A stretch of 64,000 nucleotides of DNA from DATJLY01 sp963773665 (lineage in GTDB: Bacteria; Pseudomonadota; Alphaproteobacteria; ATCC43930; CGMCC-115725): assembly GCA_963773665.1 (NCBI GenBank), contig CAVZBZ010000013.1, positions 62,001-126,000 of the forward strand. Direction: 5' to 3'. A program made the translations under genes and the position numbers. Under the pieces are notes generated by a model that was not told the DNA's origin, did no database searches, and saw only the letters and a program-made list of their open reading frames with translations. This document shows positions 1 through 8,663 of the stretch, one piece after another (positions within the stretch are counted from its first letter, which is position 1; each line of letters opens with the position of its first letter).

Positions 1-46
1 AGAGCTGGGGCAATTGACTACATAATATAAGTGTGAAACAATATTA

Positions 47-74
47 TTGACTATAAAATTCAGTAGATTATTCT
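47..74 (+). promoter_or_regulatory. Candidate promoter ahead of cysH
   Basis: The first 80 bases are far more AT-rich than the rest of the region. TTGACT at 47-52 and TATTCT at 69-74 are separated by 16 bases and resemble a sigma-70 type -35/-10 pair about 50 bases before the cysH start. The pairing is an inference from sequence alone; a second TTGACT lies at about 14-19. Confidence 0.35.
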
Positions 75-123
75 CCCTATCACAGCGCTGCTCGCTGTTG
101 CCGTCCGCCCGCGGAATGATTCG

Positions 124-843
124 ATGCTGGACCAGTCCCAGTCGCCTCAGCCCGACGCGGCCGCGCTTGCCGCGCGCTACGGGCATCTGGCCGGCGAGGC
201 GCTGCTGCGGCCGATGATCGAGGACGAGTTTCGCGGCCGCCTCTGCCTTGTCTCCTCGTTCGGGACGGAAGCCGCGGTGCTGCTCCACATGGTGGCGGCG
301 ATCGATCCTGCGACGCCGGTCCTCTTCCTCGACACCCAAAAACACTTCCCCGAGACCTTGGCCTATCGCGACGCCCTCGTCGCGCGGCTGGGCTTGCGCG
401 ACGTGCGCTCGCTCGCGCCCGACCCGGCAACCGTGGCGGCGCGCGATCCCGACGGCACGCTGTGGCGCCGCAACCCCGATGCGTGCTGCGCGCTGCGCAA
501 GGCGGTGCCCTTGAACCGCGCGCTCGCCGGTTTCTCCGCGTGGGTCTCGGGCCGCAAGCGCTATCACGGCGGCGAGCGCCGGGCGCTGCCGGTGATCGAG
601 CCCGACGGGCCGCGCATCAAGCTCAATCCCCTGGCGCCGTGGAGCGAGGCGGAGATCGGCTGCGAGTTCGAAACGCGCGGACTTCCGCCCCATCCGCTTG
701 CCGCGTCCGGATATCGCTCGATCGGCTGCGCGCCCTGCACCGCGCCTGCCGCATCCGCCGGCGATCCGCGCGCCGGGCGCTGGGCCGGGCTCGACAAGAC
801 CGAGTGCGGCATTCACCAGTCCTGGATGTCGTCCGGCCTGTGA
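124..843 (+). CDS. cysH: Phosphoadenylyl/adenylyl-sulfate reductase (CysH type)
   Basis: This 239-residue cytoplasmic enzyme reduces activated sulfate (APS or PAPS) to sulfite with electrons from thioredoxin or glutaredoxin in cysteine biosynthesis. The PP-loop core is visible as SSFGTEAAVLLHM near residues 41-53, followed by FLDTQKHFPET. The cysteine pairs CCALRK (about 120-125) and GCAPCT (about 201-206) are the ligand pattern of [4Fe-4S] assimilatory APS reductases, and KTECGIH near the C-terminus carries the catalytic cysteine. These pairs favour APS over PAPS as substrate. It starts with ATG after an AT-rich leader and is followed 17 bases later by an iron-sulfur protein gene, so it may lead a small operon. 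Length is normal for the family. No other sulfate genes are in the window. Confidence 0.88.
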   Translation: MLDQSQSPQPDAAALAARYGHLAGEALLRPMIEDEFRGRLCLVSSFGTEAAVLLHMVAAIDPATPVLFLDTQKHFPETLAYRDALVARLGLRDVRSLAPDPATVAARDPDGTLWRRNPDACCALRKAVPLNRALAGFSAWVSGRKRYHGGERRALPVIEPDGPRIKLNPLAPWSEAEIGCEFETRGLPPHPLAASGYRSIGCAPCTAPAASAGDPRAGRWAGLDKTECGIHQSWMSSGL

Positions 844-860
844 CGTAGCATCGCCCCGCG

Positions 861-2204
861 ATGGACGACTATCTGCACTATCTCGAGCGCACCGAAGCCG
901 AGCATCTCGGCCGCTGCACCGCGTGCGGCAAATGCGTCGAGGCGTGCCCGACCGCGCCGCTCGCCGGCCTCGACAAGGGCCGCGCCAAGGAGATCGCGCT
1001 GGGCCTCGGCGCGCTGACGCAGGGCGGCCGGTCGGACGAGGCCGCGCGCTGGGTCGAGGCGTGCAACGGCAGCGCCCAGTGCAGCGCCGCCTGCCCCGAG
1101 GGCATCAACGTGCGCCAGTGGGTCTCGATCGAGCGCATGCGAAAGCGGCTCGCGAACAGCGCCACCGAGCGCGCGGATGCCGCGCGGCGGCGCTTCCGCA
1201 CCATGTCGCATTCGGTGCGGCTCCTTTCGAGCATGCAGGCGCCTTCGGACGCGCTCGATCGCGTCAACCGGCAGCATCGCGCCGGCACGGCGGACTTTGT
1301 GTTCTACACCGGCTGCAACGTGCTGCGGACGCCGCACCTCGTGTTCAACGTCATGGACATCTTGGAGGCGCTCGGCGTCTCGTTCGAGGTGATGGGCGGG
1401 CCCGGCCATTGCTGCGGCGTCTATCATTTCCACGAGGCCGATCTCGACACCTACGCCAAGGTCGCGGGCCACACTTACGATGCCTTCGCCAAGGTCGCGC
1501 CGAAGCGCGTCCTGTCCTGGTGCCCGTCCTGCACCAAGCAGTTCGGCGAGAACTGGCACGACTACGCCAAGCCCGCTTTCGAGTTCGGCCACATCGCCAA
1601 GTTCCTGGTCGAGGCGCTGCCGCGCTTGACGCCCAAATTCCGCGCCGACCTGCCGCGCCAGCGCGTCGCCATCCACGAGCACGAGGGCATCGCCGGCGTC
1701 GCCGAGAGCGTGACCGCGCTGCTCTCTGCCATGCCCAATGTCGAGCTCATAGAGATCCCGCAGGAGCGCGGCTTCGGCTACACCTGCGGCGGTCCGGCCG
1801 CGCGCCATCCCGAGCACGAGCGCGAACTCCACGCCCGCGTCGCCGAGACCGCTGCCGCGGCCGGCGTCGAGGTGCTCGTCACGCTCTACCACGCCTGCCA
1901 CCGCGCCTTGTCGGGCGCGGAAGCGCGCTATCCCTTCGCGGTGAAGAACTTCACCGATCTCCTGGCCGAGGCGCTCGGCACGGGCGGGCGGCACGACTAT
2001 TACAAGCAGTACAAGCGCGGCGGCGAGATGGACGAGGCGATCGCAGCCGCGAAATCCTACCTCGCGCAAAACGGCGTCGCGCTCGACGAGGCGAGCGTCA
2101 AGGCGCTCACCGCCGAGATTTTCAACGAGACCGGAATCTCCGGCGACCGCGCGCCGTTCGAGAGCGCCTTCGCCGCGCTCGCCGCAAATTCCCTCCCCCC
2201 TTGA
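861..2204 (+). CDS. Iron-sulfur CCG-domain oxidoreductase subunit (GlpC/HdrB-like)
   Basis: This 447-residue soluble protein has an N-terminal ferredoxin-like segment with CTACGKCVEACP at about residues 19-30 and a second cysteine cluster CNGSAQCSAACP around 71-82. The C-terminal part holds two cysteine-rich CCG modules: GPGHCCGVYHF, CPSCTKQF, YTCGGPAARHP and YHACHRAL. This layout is known from heterodisulfide reductase B, GlpC and glycolate oxidase iron-sulfur subunits, which pass electrons between flavoproteins and quinone or thiol acceptors. The gene sits directly upstream of a beta-oxidation type operon, so a role in moving electrons from acyl-CoA dehydrogenation is possible but is an inference. 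The exact partner is not visible. Confidence 0.72.
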   Translation: MDDYLHYLERTEAEHLGRCTACGKCVEACPTAPLAGLDKGRAKEIALGLGALTQGGRSDEAARWVEACNGSAQCSAACPEGINVRQWVSIERMRKRLANSATERADAARRRFRTMSHSVRLLSSMQAPSDALDRVNRQHRAGTADFVFYTGCNVLRTPHLVFNVMDILEALGVSFEVMGGPGHCCGVYHFHEADLDTYAKVAGHTYDAFAKVAPKRVLSWCPSCTKQFGENWHDYAKPAFEFGHIAKFLVEALPRLTPKFRADLPRQRVAIHEHEGIAGVAESVTALLSAMPNVELIEIPQERGFGYTCGGPAARHPEHERELHARVAETAAAAGVEVLVTLYHACHRALSGAEARYPFAVKNFTDLLAEALGTGGRHDYYKQYKRGGEMDEAIAAAKSYLAQNGVALDEASVKALTAEIFNETGISGDRAPFESAFAALAANSLPP

Positions 2205-2232
2205 GGGGGAGGGTCAGGGTGGGGGGGGTGAC
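2197..2232. repeat. G-rich palindromic intergenic repeat
   Basis: After the stop of the iron-sulfur gene there is a CCCCCC TTGAGGGGG palindrome followed by AGGGTCAGGGTGGGGG. This pattern matches short intergenic repeats commonly scattered in Rhizobiales genomes. It may act as an mRNA stabiliser or weak terminator. A long G run at 2221-2228 is also a place where sequencing errors are likely. Confidence 0.45.
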
Positions 2233-2264
2233 GCGGCTCCCGGCTTCCGCGTATTTTCGCGCTC

Positions 2265-3935
2265 GTGGGCCCGATCCTCACATTGCACGATCCCGCCGCC
2301 GCGCGGCGTCATTACGCCGACGGCGTGTGGCGGAACGAGACGCTCTACGCGCTGCTGCACCACCATGCCGAGGCGCGGCCCGATTCGTTCGCGCTGCGCG
2401 ACGGCACGCGGCGGCTCACTTGGGCCGCGTTGCTGCGCTGGACCGACGCGGTCGCAGGCGATCTCCACGCGGCCGGACTGCGCCCGGGCGAGCGCGTCTC
2501 GGTGTGGCTGCCGAACCGGGCCGAGACCGTGGCAGCGATGCTCGCATGCTCGCGCAACGGCTATGTCGTCAATCCCTCGCTCCACCGCTCCTACGGCGCA
2601 GCCGAGATCGTCGAGCTCGTGGCCGGCATCCGCGCCTCTTCGCTTGTCGCCGAAGCGGGCTTCGGCGCGGGCGGCGACATTTTCGCGCTGGCGCGCGCGG
2701 TGCCGTCGCTGCGCCGCATCTACCGGCTCGAGCCGCGCCACGGCGCAGCATCCGCCGGCAGCGAGGCCGCGCCCTTTCCCGCGCCCGATGGCGCATCGCC
2801 GCCGCCGCCGCCGCCGGACCACAATCCCGACAAGATCGTCTATCTCGCCTTCACGTCCGGCACGACGGGCAAGCCCAAGGGCGTGCTCCATTCCGACAAC
2901 ACGCTTCTCGCCAACGGCCGCGCCATGGTCGCCGACTGGAAGCACGATGCGCGCACGGTGCTGCTGAGCCTGTCGCCGTTGTCGCACCACATCGCCACGG
3001 TCGCGCTCGAGCAGTCGCTCGTCGCCGGGTGCGAGCTTGTCGTCAACGACCCGCCGCCCGGCACGAGCGCGCTCGACTGGCTGCTCGCGACCGGCGCCAC
3101 CTACGTCATGGGCGTGCCGACGCACGCCATGGACATGCTCGACGCGGCACGGAAGCGCGGGCTCGAGCGGCTCGGCGAGGTGCGCATCTTCTACATGGCG
3201 GGCGCGCCCATCCCGCGCGAGACGGCGCAGGATTTCCTCGATCGCGGCATCGTGCCGCAGAACATCTACGGCATGACCGAGAACGGCTCGCACCAATACA
3301 CGCTGCCCGACGACGACGCGCGCACCATCGTCGAGACCTGCGGCCGCGCCGGCAAGGGCTACGAGGTCCGCATCTTCAAGGCGGACGATCCCGACACCGA
3401 AGCCGTGCCCGGCGAGGTCGGCGAGATCGGCGGCCGCGGCGGCGTTCTCGCCTTGGGTTATTTCGGCGACCAGTTCGCCACCGAAGCGTCGTTCAACCGC
3501 TCCGGCTGGTTCATGAGCGGCGATCTCGGCCGGCTCGACCGGAACCTCTGCCTCGAAATACTCGGCCGCAAGAAGGACCTCATCATCCGCGGCGGCCACA
3601 ACATCTATCCCGCGCACATCGAGGACCTCGCGATCCAGCATGAGGACGTGGCGCGCGCTGCGGCGTTTCCCGTGCCCGACCGGCGGCTCGGCGAAAAGGT
3701 GTGCCTCGCGATCGTGCCGCAGGGCGTGGCGCGCCCCGACCCGATGGCGATCCTCGCGCACCTGCGCGCGCGCGGCCTTTCGATCTACGACATGCCGGAA
3801 TATTTCGTGGCGCTCGACCGGTTCCCGCTGACCGCGAGCGGCAAGGTCTTGAAGCGCGAGCTGGTCGAATGGGCCAAGGCGGGACGCATCGCGCTCGAGC
3901 CGGTAGAATGGCACGAGCGGCAGAAGGGAGCCTGA
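2265..3935 (+). CDS. Acyl-CoA synthetase (AMP-forming, class I adenylate-forming)
   Basis: This 556-residue ligase should activate a carboxylic acid with ATP to an acyl-AMP and then to the CoA thioester. The P-loop A3 motif FTSGTTGKPKG lies near residues 199-209, the A5 motif YGMTENGSH near 335, the A7/A8 region DLGRLDRN and GRKKDLIIRGG near 420-445, and the catalytic lysine in PLTASGKVLKREL near the C-terminus. The start is a GTG at 2265; the ORF cannot be extended far because it follows the intergenic repeat. It begins a run of genes separated by one base (ligase, hydratase, dehydrogenase), so it probably supplies their substrate. The acid is unknown; fatty, cyclic or branched acids are all possible. 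Confidence 0.82.
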   Translation: MGPILTLHDPAAARRHYADGVWRNETLYALLHHHAEARPDSFALRDGTRRLTWAALLRWTDAVAGDLHAAGLRPGERVSVWLPNRAETVAAMLACSRNGYVVNPSLHRSYGAAEIVELVAGIRASSLVAEAGFGAGGDIFALARAVPSLRRIYRLEPRHGAASAGSEAAPFPAPDGASPPPPPPDHNPDKIVYLAFTSGTTGKPKGVLHSDNTLLANGRAMVADWKHDARTVLLSLSPLSHHIATVALEQSLVAGCELVVNDPPPGTSALDWLLATGATYVMGVPTHAMDMLDAARKRGLERLGEVRIFYMAGAPIPRETAQDFLDRGIVPQNIYGMTENGSHQYTLPDDDARTIVETCGRAGKGYEVRIFKADDPDTEAVPGEVGEIGGRGGVLALGYFGDQFATEASFNRSGWFMSGDLGRLDRNLCLEILGRKKDLIIRGGHNIYPAHIEDLAIQHEDVARAAAFPVPDRRLGEKVCLAIVPQGVARPDPMAILAHLRARGLSIYDMPEYFVALDRFPLTASGKVLKRELVEWAKAGRIALEPVEWHERQKGA

Positions 3936-3936
3936 C

Positions 3937-4704
3937 ATGCCCGTGCGCCTGGCCCGGCGCGAGGAATTCGCGCTCATCACGCTCGACGAGCCCAAGTCGC
4001 TCAACGCGCTCTCGAACGCGGTGCTGGGCGAGCTCGAGACTGCGTTCGACGAGGTGGCCAAGGGCGACGCGCGCGCGCTCCTCATCGCCGGCGCGGGCGA
4101 CAAGGCTTTTTGCGCCGGCGCCAATATCGAAGAGCTGCGCGGCCGCCCGCTTGCCGCCGACCTCGCGGCCTCCGAGCGCGGCCAGAAACTTTTTTCCCGG
4201 CTCGACGATTTCCCGGTCTTCTCCGTGGCGCTTCTGAACGGCCTCGCGCTTGGCGGCGGGCTCGAGCTGGCGCTCGCCTGCACCTTCCGCCTCGCCGGAC
4301 CCGGCGCGCGCATGGGATTGCCGGAAATCAAGCTCGGCCTCATCCCCGGCTATGGCGGCACGCAGCGCCTGCCGCGCCTCATCGGCGAGGCGCGCGCGAT
4401 GGAGCTGATCCTCTCCGGCCGCATCGTCGCCGCCGACGAGGCGCTACGCATCGGCCTCGTCAACCGCATCGAGGACGGCGACACTTTGGCGGCCGGCATG
4501 GCGTTCGCTCGCACGATGACGCAATACAGTCTTCGCGCGCTGGCCTTCGCACGGCGCGCCGTCAGGGCAGCGGGCGAGGTGCCGTTCGCCGAAGGCCTCA
4601 AGATCGAGGCGCAGCTTTCGACCTTGGCCTACCGCACGCACGACGCCGACGAGGGGCTCCGCGCCTTTCTCGAAAAGCGCAAAGCCCGGTTCGAGGACCG
4701 CTGA
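3937..4704 (+). CDS. Enoyl-CoA hydratase/isomerase family protein
   Basis: This 255-residue crotonase-fold enzyme probably hydrates a 2-enoyl-CoA. The oxyanion-hole motif CAGANIEEL is at about residues 59-67 and NGLALGGGLELALAC near 100-114. The two catalytic glutamates expected in hydratases are present in GLELAL and in LPEIKLGLIPGYGGTQ. ATG starts one base after the ligase stop (TGACATG), so translation is coupled. Length and motif order are those of short single-domain enoyl-CoA hydratases rather than multifunctional FadB. It works between the dehydrogenase and the 3-hydroxyacyl-CoA dehydrogenase encoded just downstream. Confidence 0.88.
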   Translation: MPVRLARREEFALITLDEPKSLNALSNAVLGELETAFDEVAKGDARALLIAGAGDKAFCAGANIEELRGRPLAADLAASERGQKLFSRLDDFPVFSVALLNGLALGGGLELALACTFRLAGPGARMGLPEIKLGLIPGYGGTQRLPRLIGEARAMELILSGRIVAADEALRIGLVNRIEDGDTLAAGMAFARTMTQYSLRALAFARRAVRAAGEVPFAEGLKIEAQLSTLAYRTHDADEGLRAFLEKRKARFEDR

Positions 4705-4705
4705 C

Positions 4706-5890
4706 ATGGGCCGGCCGAGCGTGCTCGACCGGCTCGATGCGTCGGTCGCATTCTCGCCCGAGGAGGCGCTGCTGCTTGCCAGCGTGCGCGCGCTTGCGGC
4801 GCGCCAGATCGCGCCCAAATCGCAGCACCACGACCGCACCGGCGAATTTCCCTGGGACAATGTCGCGGCGCTGAACGGCTTGGGCCTCAACGCCATGTTC
4901 GTGCCCGAGGAATATGGCGGCGCACCGCTTTCCTACGTGGCCTATCTCGCCGCGGTGCGGGAACTCAGCGCCGCCTGCGCCTCGACCGGGATCATCTGGG
5001 CCACGACCTTCCACGCGATGCGGCCGGTCGTCGCGTTCGGTTCCGAGGTGCAGAAGCGCCGCCTCCTGCCGCGCATCGCCGCGGGCGGCCTGGGCGCGCT
5101 CGCCATCACCGAGCCCGAGGCGGGCTCGGACGCCACCGGCATGACGACGCGTTTTGCCGCGGACGGCGACGCGGTCGTGGTGAACGGGCGCAAGAGCTTC
5201 ATCACCAATGGCGACGTGGCCGATCTCACCCTCGTGTTCGGCAAATGGGGGGGCATCGACGATCCGCGCAAAGCCATCACCGCGCTCGTCGTCGAGAAGG
5301 GCGCGGCGGGATTTTCCGTATTGCGCACCGAGGACAAGCTCGGCCACCGCGCGTCATCGACCGCTGCGCTGGCGTTCGATGACTGCCGCGTGCCGCGCGC
5401 CAATTTGCTGGGCGCGCCGGGCGAGGGGTTGCGCATCCTGCTTGCCTCGCTCAACACCTCGCGGCCGAGTGTCGCCGCGCATGCGCTCGGGATCGCGCGC
5501 GCCGCCTTCGAGGACGCGGTCGCCTACGTCAACGAGCGCCGCCAAGGCGGCCGCCGCGTCATCGAGAACCAGGGCATCCAGTTCAAGATCGCCGACCTCG
5601 CCGCCGACCTGGCACTCGCCGAGGCGTGGCTCTGGCATGTGGGGCGGCTGGTCGATGCGGGCGCCACGGATTTCGCGGTCGAGGCCTCGATCCTGAAGCT
5701 GCGCGCCTCGGACCTCGCGATGCGGATCGCGACCGACGCGGTGCAGCTTTTCGGCGGCTATGGCTATTGCAAGGATTTCCGCGTCGAGCGCCTGTTTCGC
5801 GACGCCAAGGTGACGCAGATCTGGGAGGGCACCAACGAAATCCACCGCCAGTTCATCGGCCGCAGTTTCAGGGATGCGGGCGATGGCTGA
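4706..5890 (+). CDS. Acyl-CoA dehydrogenase
   Basis: This 394-residue flavoenzyme should introduce the alpha-beta double bond in an acyl-CoA and pass electrons to ETF. The family signatures are clear: LAITEPEAGSDATGM near residues 131-145, and the C-terminal block QLFGGYGYCKDFRVERLFRD followed by QIWEGTNEIHRQ, where the glutamate after IW is the usual catalytic base in short-chain enzymes. ATG follows the hydratase stop by one base. The C-terminus overlaps the next gene by 8 bases. It matches the butyryl-CoA dehydrogenase type in length. No etfAB is in the window. Confidence 0.9.
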   Translation: MGRPSVLDRLDASVAFSPEEALLLASVRALAARQIAPKSQHHDRTGEFPWDNVAALNGLGLNAMFVPEEYGGAPLSYVAYLAAVRELSAACASTGIIWATTFHAMRPVVAFGSEVQKRRLLPRIAAGGLGALAITEPEAGSDATGMTTRFAADGDAVVVNGRKSFITNGDVADLTLVFGKWGGIDDPRKAITALVVEKGAAGFSVLRTEDKLGHRASSTAALAFDDCRVPRANLLGAPGEGLRILLASLNTSRPSVAAHALGIARAAFEDAVAYVNERRQGGRRVIENQGIQFKIADLAADLALAEAWLWHVGRLVDAGATDFAVEASILKLRASDLAMRIATDAVQLFGGYGYCKDFRVERLFRDAKVTQIWEGTNEIHRQFIGRSFRDAGDG

Positions 5891-6761
5891 GATCGCGACC
5901 GTCGGCGTCGCCGGCAGCGGCACGATGGGCGCAGGCATCGCCCTCGTCGCCGCGCGCGCCGGCTTCCGCACGATCCTCTACGACATCAGCGCCGACGCGC
6001 TCGCCCGCGCGCGCCGCCAGAGCGAGGGCTTCCTCGATCAATCGGTAAAGCGCGGCAAGCTTTCGCAGGACGAGCGCACGCGCATCCTCGCCGACCTTGC
6101 CCAGACGACGCGGATCGAGGATATGGGCCAATGCGACATCGTCATCGAGGCGGTGTTCGAGGATTTGCGCGTCAAGCACGAGCTTCTGGCGCGGCTCGAT
6201 GCCGCGTGCGCCCCGCACACGATCTTCGCCTCCAACACCTCGACCCTCTCGATCACCGAGCTGGCCGCCGGCTCGGGCCGGGCCGAGCGCTTCGTCGGCA
6301 TGCATTTCTGCCTGCCCGCGCCGCTCATGAAGCTCGTCGAGATGTCGCCCGGCCTGCGCACGAGCGAGGAGTCGTTTGCCTCGGCCTGGCGCTTCTGCGA
6401 GCGCATGGGGCAGCGCCCGGTCAAGACCAAGGACGCGCCGGGCTTCATCCTCAACGCTCTTCTCGTGCCGTTCAACAACGACGCGATCCGCCTCGTCGAG
6501 AGCGGCGTTGCCGAGCCCGCCGCGATCGACCGCGCGGTGAAGCGGGGCCTGGGCTACCCGATGGGGCCGCTCGAGTTGTTGGACCTCATCGGCCTCGACA
6601 CGCAGCTTCTGCTGTGCGAGGCGCTTTACGGCCGCACCAACGATCCGCGCGCCGCCTGCCCGCCGCTGGTGCGCCGCATGATCGCCGCCGGGTTTTTGGG
6701 CCGGAAGACCGGCGAAGGTTTCTATCGCTATCAGCGCGACGCGATGTTCGGCGGGGATTGA
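5883..6761 (+). CDS. 3-hydroxyacyl-CoA dehydrogenase (HBD type)
   Basis: This 292-residue enzyme oxidises 3-hydroxyacyl-CoA with NAD. The N-terminal Rossmann motif GVAGSGTMGAGIAL lies at residues 7-20, SNTSTLSI marks the catalytic region near 118, and HFCLPAPLMKLVE follows (canonical enzymes have HFFNPxxxMxLVE). The C-terminal helical dimerisation domain includes KDAPGFILNALL and GLGYPMGPLELLDLIGLD. I chose ATG 5883 (MAEIATVG) rather than the in-frame ATG 9 bases upstream because the motif then sits at the usual distance. It overlaps the dehydrogenase gene by 8 bases and is part of the same transcript. Confidence 0.87.
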   Translation: MAEIATVGVAGSGTMGAGIALVAARAGFRTILYDISADALARARRQSEGFLDQSVKRGKLSQDERTRILADLAQTTRIEDMGQCDIVIEAVFEDLRVKHELLARLDAACAPHTIFASNTSTLSITELAAGSGRAERFVGMHFCLPAPLMKLVEMSPGLRTSEESFASAWRFCERMGQRPVKTKDAPGFILNALLVPFNNDAIRLVESGVAEPAAIDRAVKRGLGYPMGPLELLDLIGLDTQLLLCEALYGRTNDPRAACPPLVRRMIAAGFLGRKTGEGFYRYQRDAMFGGD

Positions 6762-6774
6762 CGGGGAAATGAAA

Positions 6775-6880
6775 GTGCGTCCTTCGACTTCGCCTCTTCG
6801 GGGCTCCGCTCAGGATGAGGCAGAAAGAAGAGTCCTCATCCTGAGCGAAGCGTGCGACGCACGCGCAGTCGAAGGACGCA
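6775..6880. repeat. Imperfect inverted repeat between two operon genes
   Basis: Arms at 6776-6820 and 6834-6880 are imperfect reverse complements: one side carries GCGTCCTTCGACT and CAGGATGAGG, the other CCTCATCCTG and AGTCGAAGGACGC. The intervening loop is about 13 bases. This is the form of a palindromic intergenic repeat dispersed in alphaproteobacterial chromosomes. It could fold in mRNA and set different expression for genes on either side. Confidence 0.6.
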
Positions 6881-6911
6881 GGGCGCTGCCGCAGCTCTTC
6901 GCGGAGGTGAC

Positions 6912-7541
6912 ATGCTGATCGATCTGGGCGCCAGCCGCTCGTTTCCCGCGCCTCACCCGGCTCTCGACCGCGCGCGCGAGACGGGCGAGATCGCGTTGCT
7001 GCTCGGCGCCGGTGCGGGCCTGTCCCGCCTTGCCGCGCCCGAGCAATTCGCGGCGGTGCTCGTCGAGCTCGGCAGCGAATGTCTCGCCGTCCACGCGGAT
7101 GACGGCTCGAACGTCGTGGGTTTTTCCCGCTTCCGCCTCGGCGACGACCCGCCGTCCGATCTCGTGGAGCTGGTGCGCCAGCCCAAAACGCCGCAAGCGG
7201 CGATCGACGCGGCGCAGATGTTCTTTGCTTCGGCCGGCCTCGAAGTCGCGCTGTGCAACGATTTCGCGGGCCGCATTATCGACCGGCTGGTGCGGCCCTA
7301 TTTCAACGCTTCGCTCCAAAAACTCGACGAGGGGCTCGCCACCGCAGACGATCTCGACCTGACGGTGCGGCTCGGTTTGGGCTATCCGGCGGGGCCGATC
7401 GCGCTTCTGGAGCGGAGCGGGCTCGCGCATCATTTCGCGATCAGCGAGGTGCTGTTCGCTTCCTATGGCGAGCGCGGCTTCGTTCCGGCGCGGCGCGCGC
7501 GCGTCGCGTTCGAGCGCAAGCAGCGCGCGAAGGAAAAGTGA
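6912..7541 (+). CDS. 3-hydroxyacyl-CoA dehydrogenase C-terminal domain protein
   Basis: This 209-residue protein resembles the dimerisation half of 3-hydroxyacyl-CoA dehydrogenases: LCNDFAGRIIDRLVRPYFNASLQKLDEGLATADDLD-like helices followed by GLGYPAGPIALLERSGLAHH, which parallels the GYPMGP block of the upstream enzyme. No Rossmann GxGxxG is visible at its N-terminus. I chose ATG 6912 because a perfect GGAGGTGA lies just upstream; an earlier in-frame start at 6852 falls within the repeat. It may be a structural partner or a truncated second copy. Its stop overlaps the next ATG (TGATG). Confidence 0.68.
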   Translation: MLIDLGASRSFPAPHPALDRARETGEIALLLGAGAGLSRLAAPEQFAAVLVELGSECLAVHADDGSNVVGFSRFRLGDDPPSDLVELVRQPKTPQAAIDAAQMFFASAGLEVALCNDFAGRIIDRLVRPYFNASLQKLDEGLATADDLDLTVRLGLGYPAGPIALLERSGLAHHFAISEVLFASYGERGFVPARRARVAFERKQRAKEK

Positions 7542-8663
7542 TGCAGCCGCTCGACGGACTCCGCGTCGTCGATTTCACGACCTTGCTGCCCGGCCCGCTC
7601 GCGACCTTGATCCTCGCGGAAGCCGGCGCCGAGGTCGTGAAGATCGAGCGGCCCGAAGGCGGCGACGAGATGCGGCGCTACGAGCCGCGCCTCGGCCAAT
7701 CGTCGGTCAATTTCGCGCTGCTCAATCGCGGCAAGCGCAGCATCGCGATCGATCTCAAGGCGCAAGGCGCGGTGGCGCGGCTCATGCCGCTGCTCGCCCG
7801 CGCCGATGTCGTGGTCGAGCAGTTCCGGCCCGGCGTGATGGAGCGGCTCGGCATCGGCTATGAACAGCTCGAAGGCGGCGAACCCGCGCCTCATCTATTG
7901 CGCCATCACCGGCCACGGCAGCGACGGCCCGCGCGCCGATGACGCGGGGCACGACCTCAACTATCTCGCCGAGACCGGCATGCTGCTGCTGTCGTGCGGC
8001 GTGGACGGCGCGCCGGTCGTGCCGCCGGCGCTCATCGCCGATATCGGCGGCGGCGCCTATCCCGCGGTCATCAACATCCTGATGGCGTTGCAGCGCCGGG
8101 CATCGTCGGGCGAAGGATGCCGGCTCGACGTGTCGATGTCGGACAATCTCTTCCCCTTCATGTACTGGGCGATGGGCAGCGGGCTTGTCGCGGGAAACTG
8201 GCCGCGCCCGGGCGGCGAGCTGGTGACCGGCGGCTCGCCGCGCTACCGGGTCTATCGCACTTCGGACGACCGCTTCGTCGCCGCGGCACCGCTCGAGGAC
8301 CGGTTCTGGAAAAATTTCTGCGACATGATCGGCCTTGGCGAAGCTCTGCGCGACGACCGGCGCGATCCGCGCGCGACGGCGGACGCCGTTTCATCCCTCA
8401 TCGGCGCCCGCGCGGCCGCGCATTGGGAGGCCGCGTTCGCCGGCAAGGATCTCTGCTGCTCGGTCGCGGTGACGGTCGAGGAGGCAATGCGCGATCCGCA
8501 TTTCGTCGCGCGCGGCCTGTTCGCATGGGGCCTCGCGGCGGGCGGCCGGCGCATCGCCGCGGTGCCGGTGCCGCTTGCGCCGGAATTCCGCGCGGCGCCT
8601 GGCGATCTCTCCTATCCCGCGCTCGGCGAGGCGAACGCGATGCTCGGCGACGGGAAGCGGTGA
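7541..8663 (+). pseudogene. Class III (CaiB/BaiF) CoA-transferase, single-base frameshift
   Basis: The N-terminal part from ATG 7541 reads QPLDGLRVVDFTTLLPGPLA and GAEVVKIERPEGGD, and continues to PGVMERLGIGYEQL; the rest, in the next frame from about 7872, reads KAANPRLIYCAITGHGSDGP to the stop at 8663. Together they make a normal family III CoA-transferase of about 373 residues, which moves CoA between carboxylic acids. The break is one extra base near 7871: removing one G from CTCGAAGGC restores QLKAANPRLIYCAITG. Neither half shows other damage, so this is either very recent decay or a sequence error. The catalytic Asp region lies in the second half (ADDAGHDLNYL). It overlaps both neighbours and belongs to the acyl-CoA operon. 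Confidence 0.8.

Noticed and set aside
698..3643. A 981-codon plus-strand frame overlapping three genes
   Set aside because: Arg-rich, low-complexity product typical of an alternative frame in GC-rich DNA; real genes with motifs lie in other frames.
2214..4343. A 709-codon minus-strand frame
   Set aside because: Antisense shadow of the acyl-CoA ligase and hydratase, no domain.
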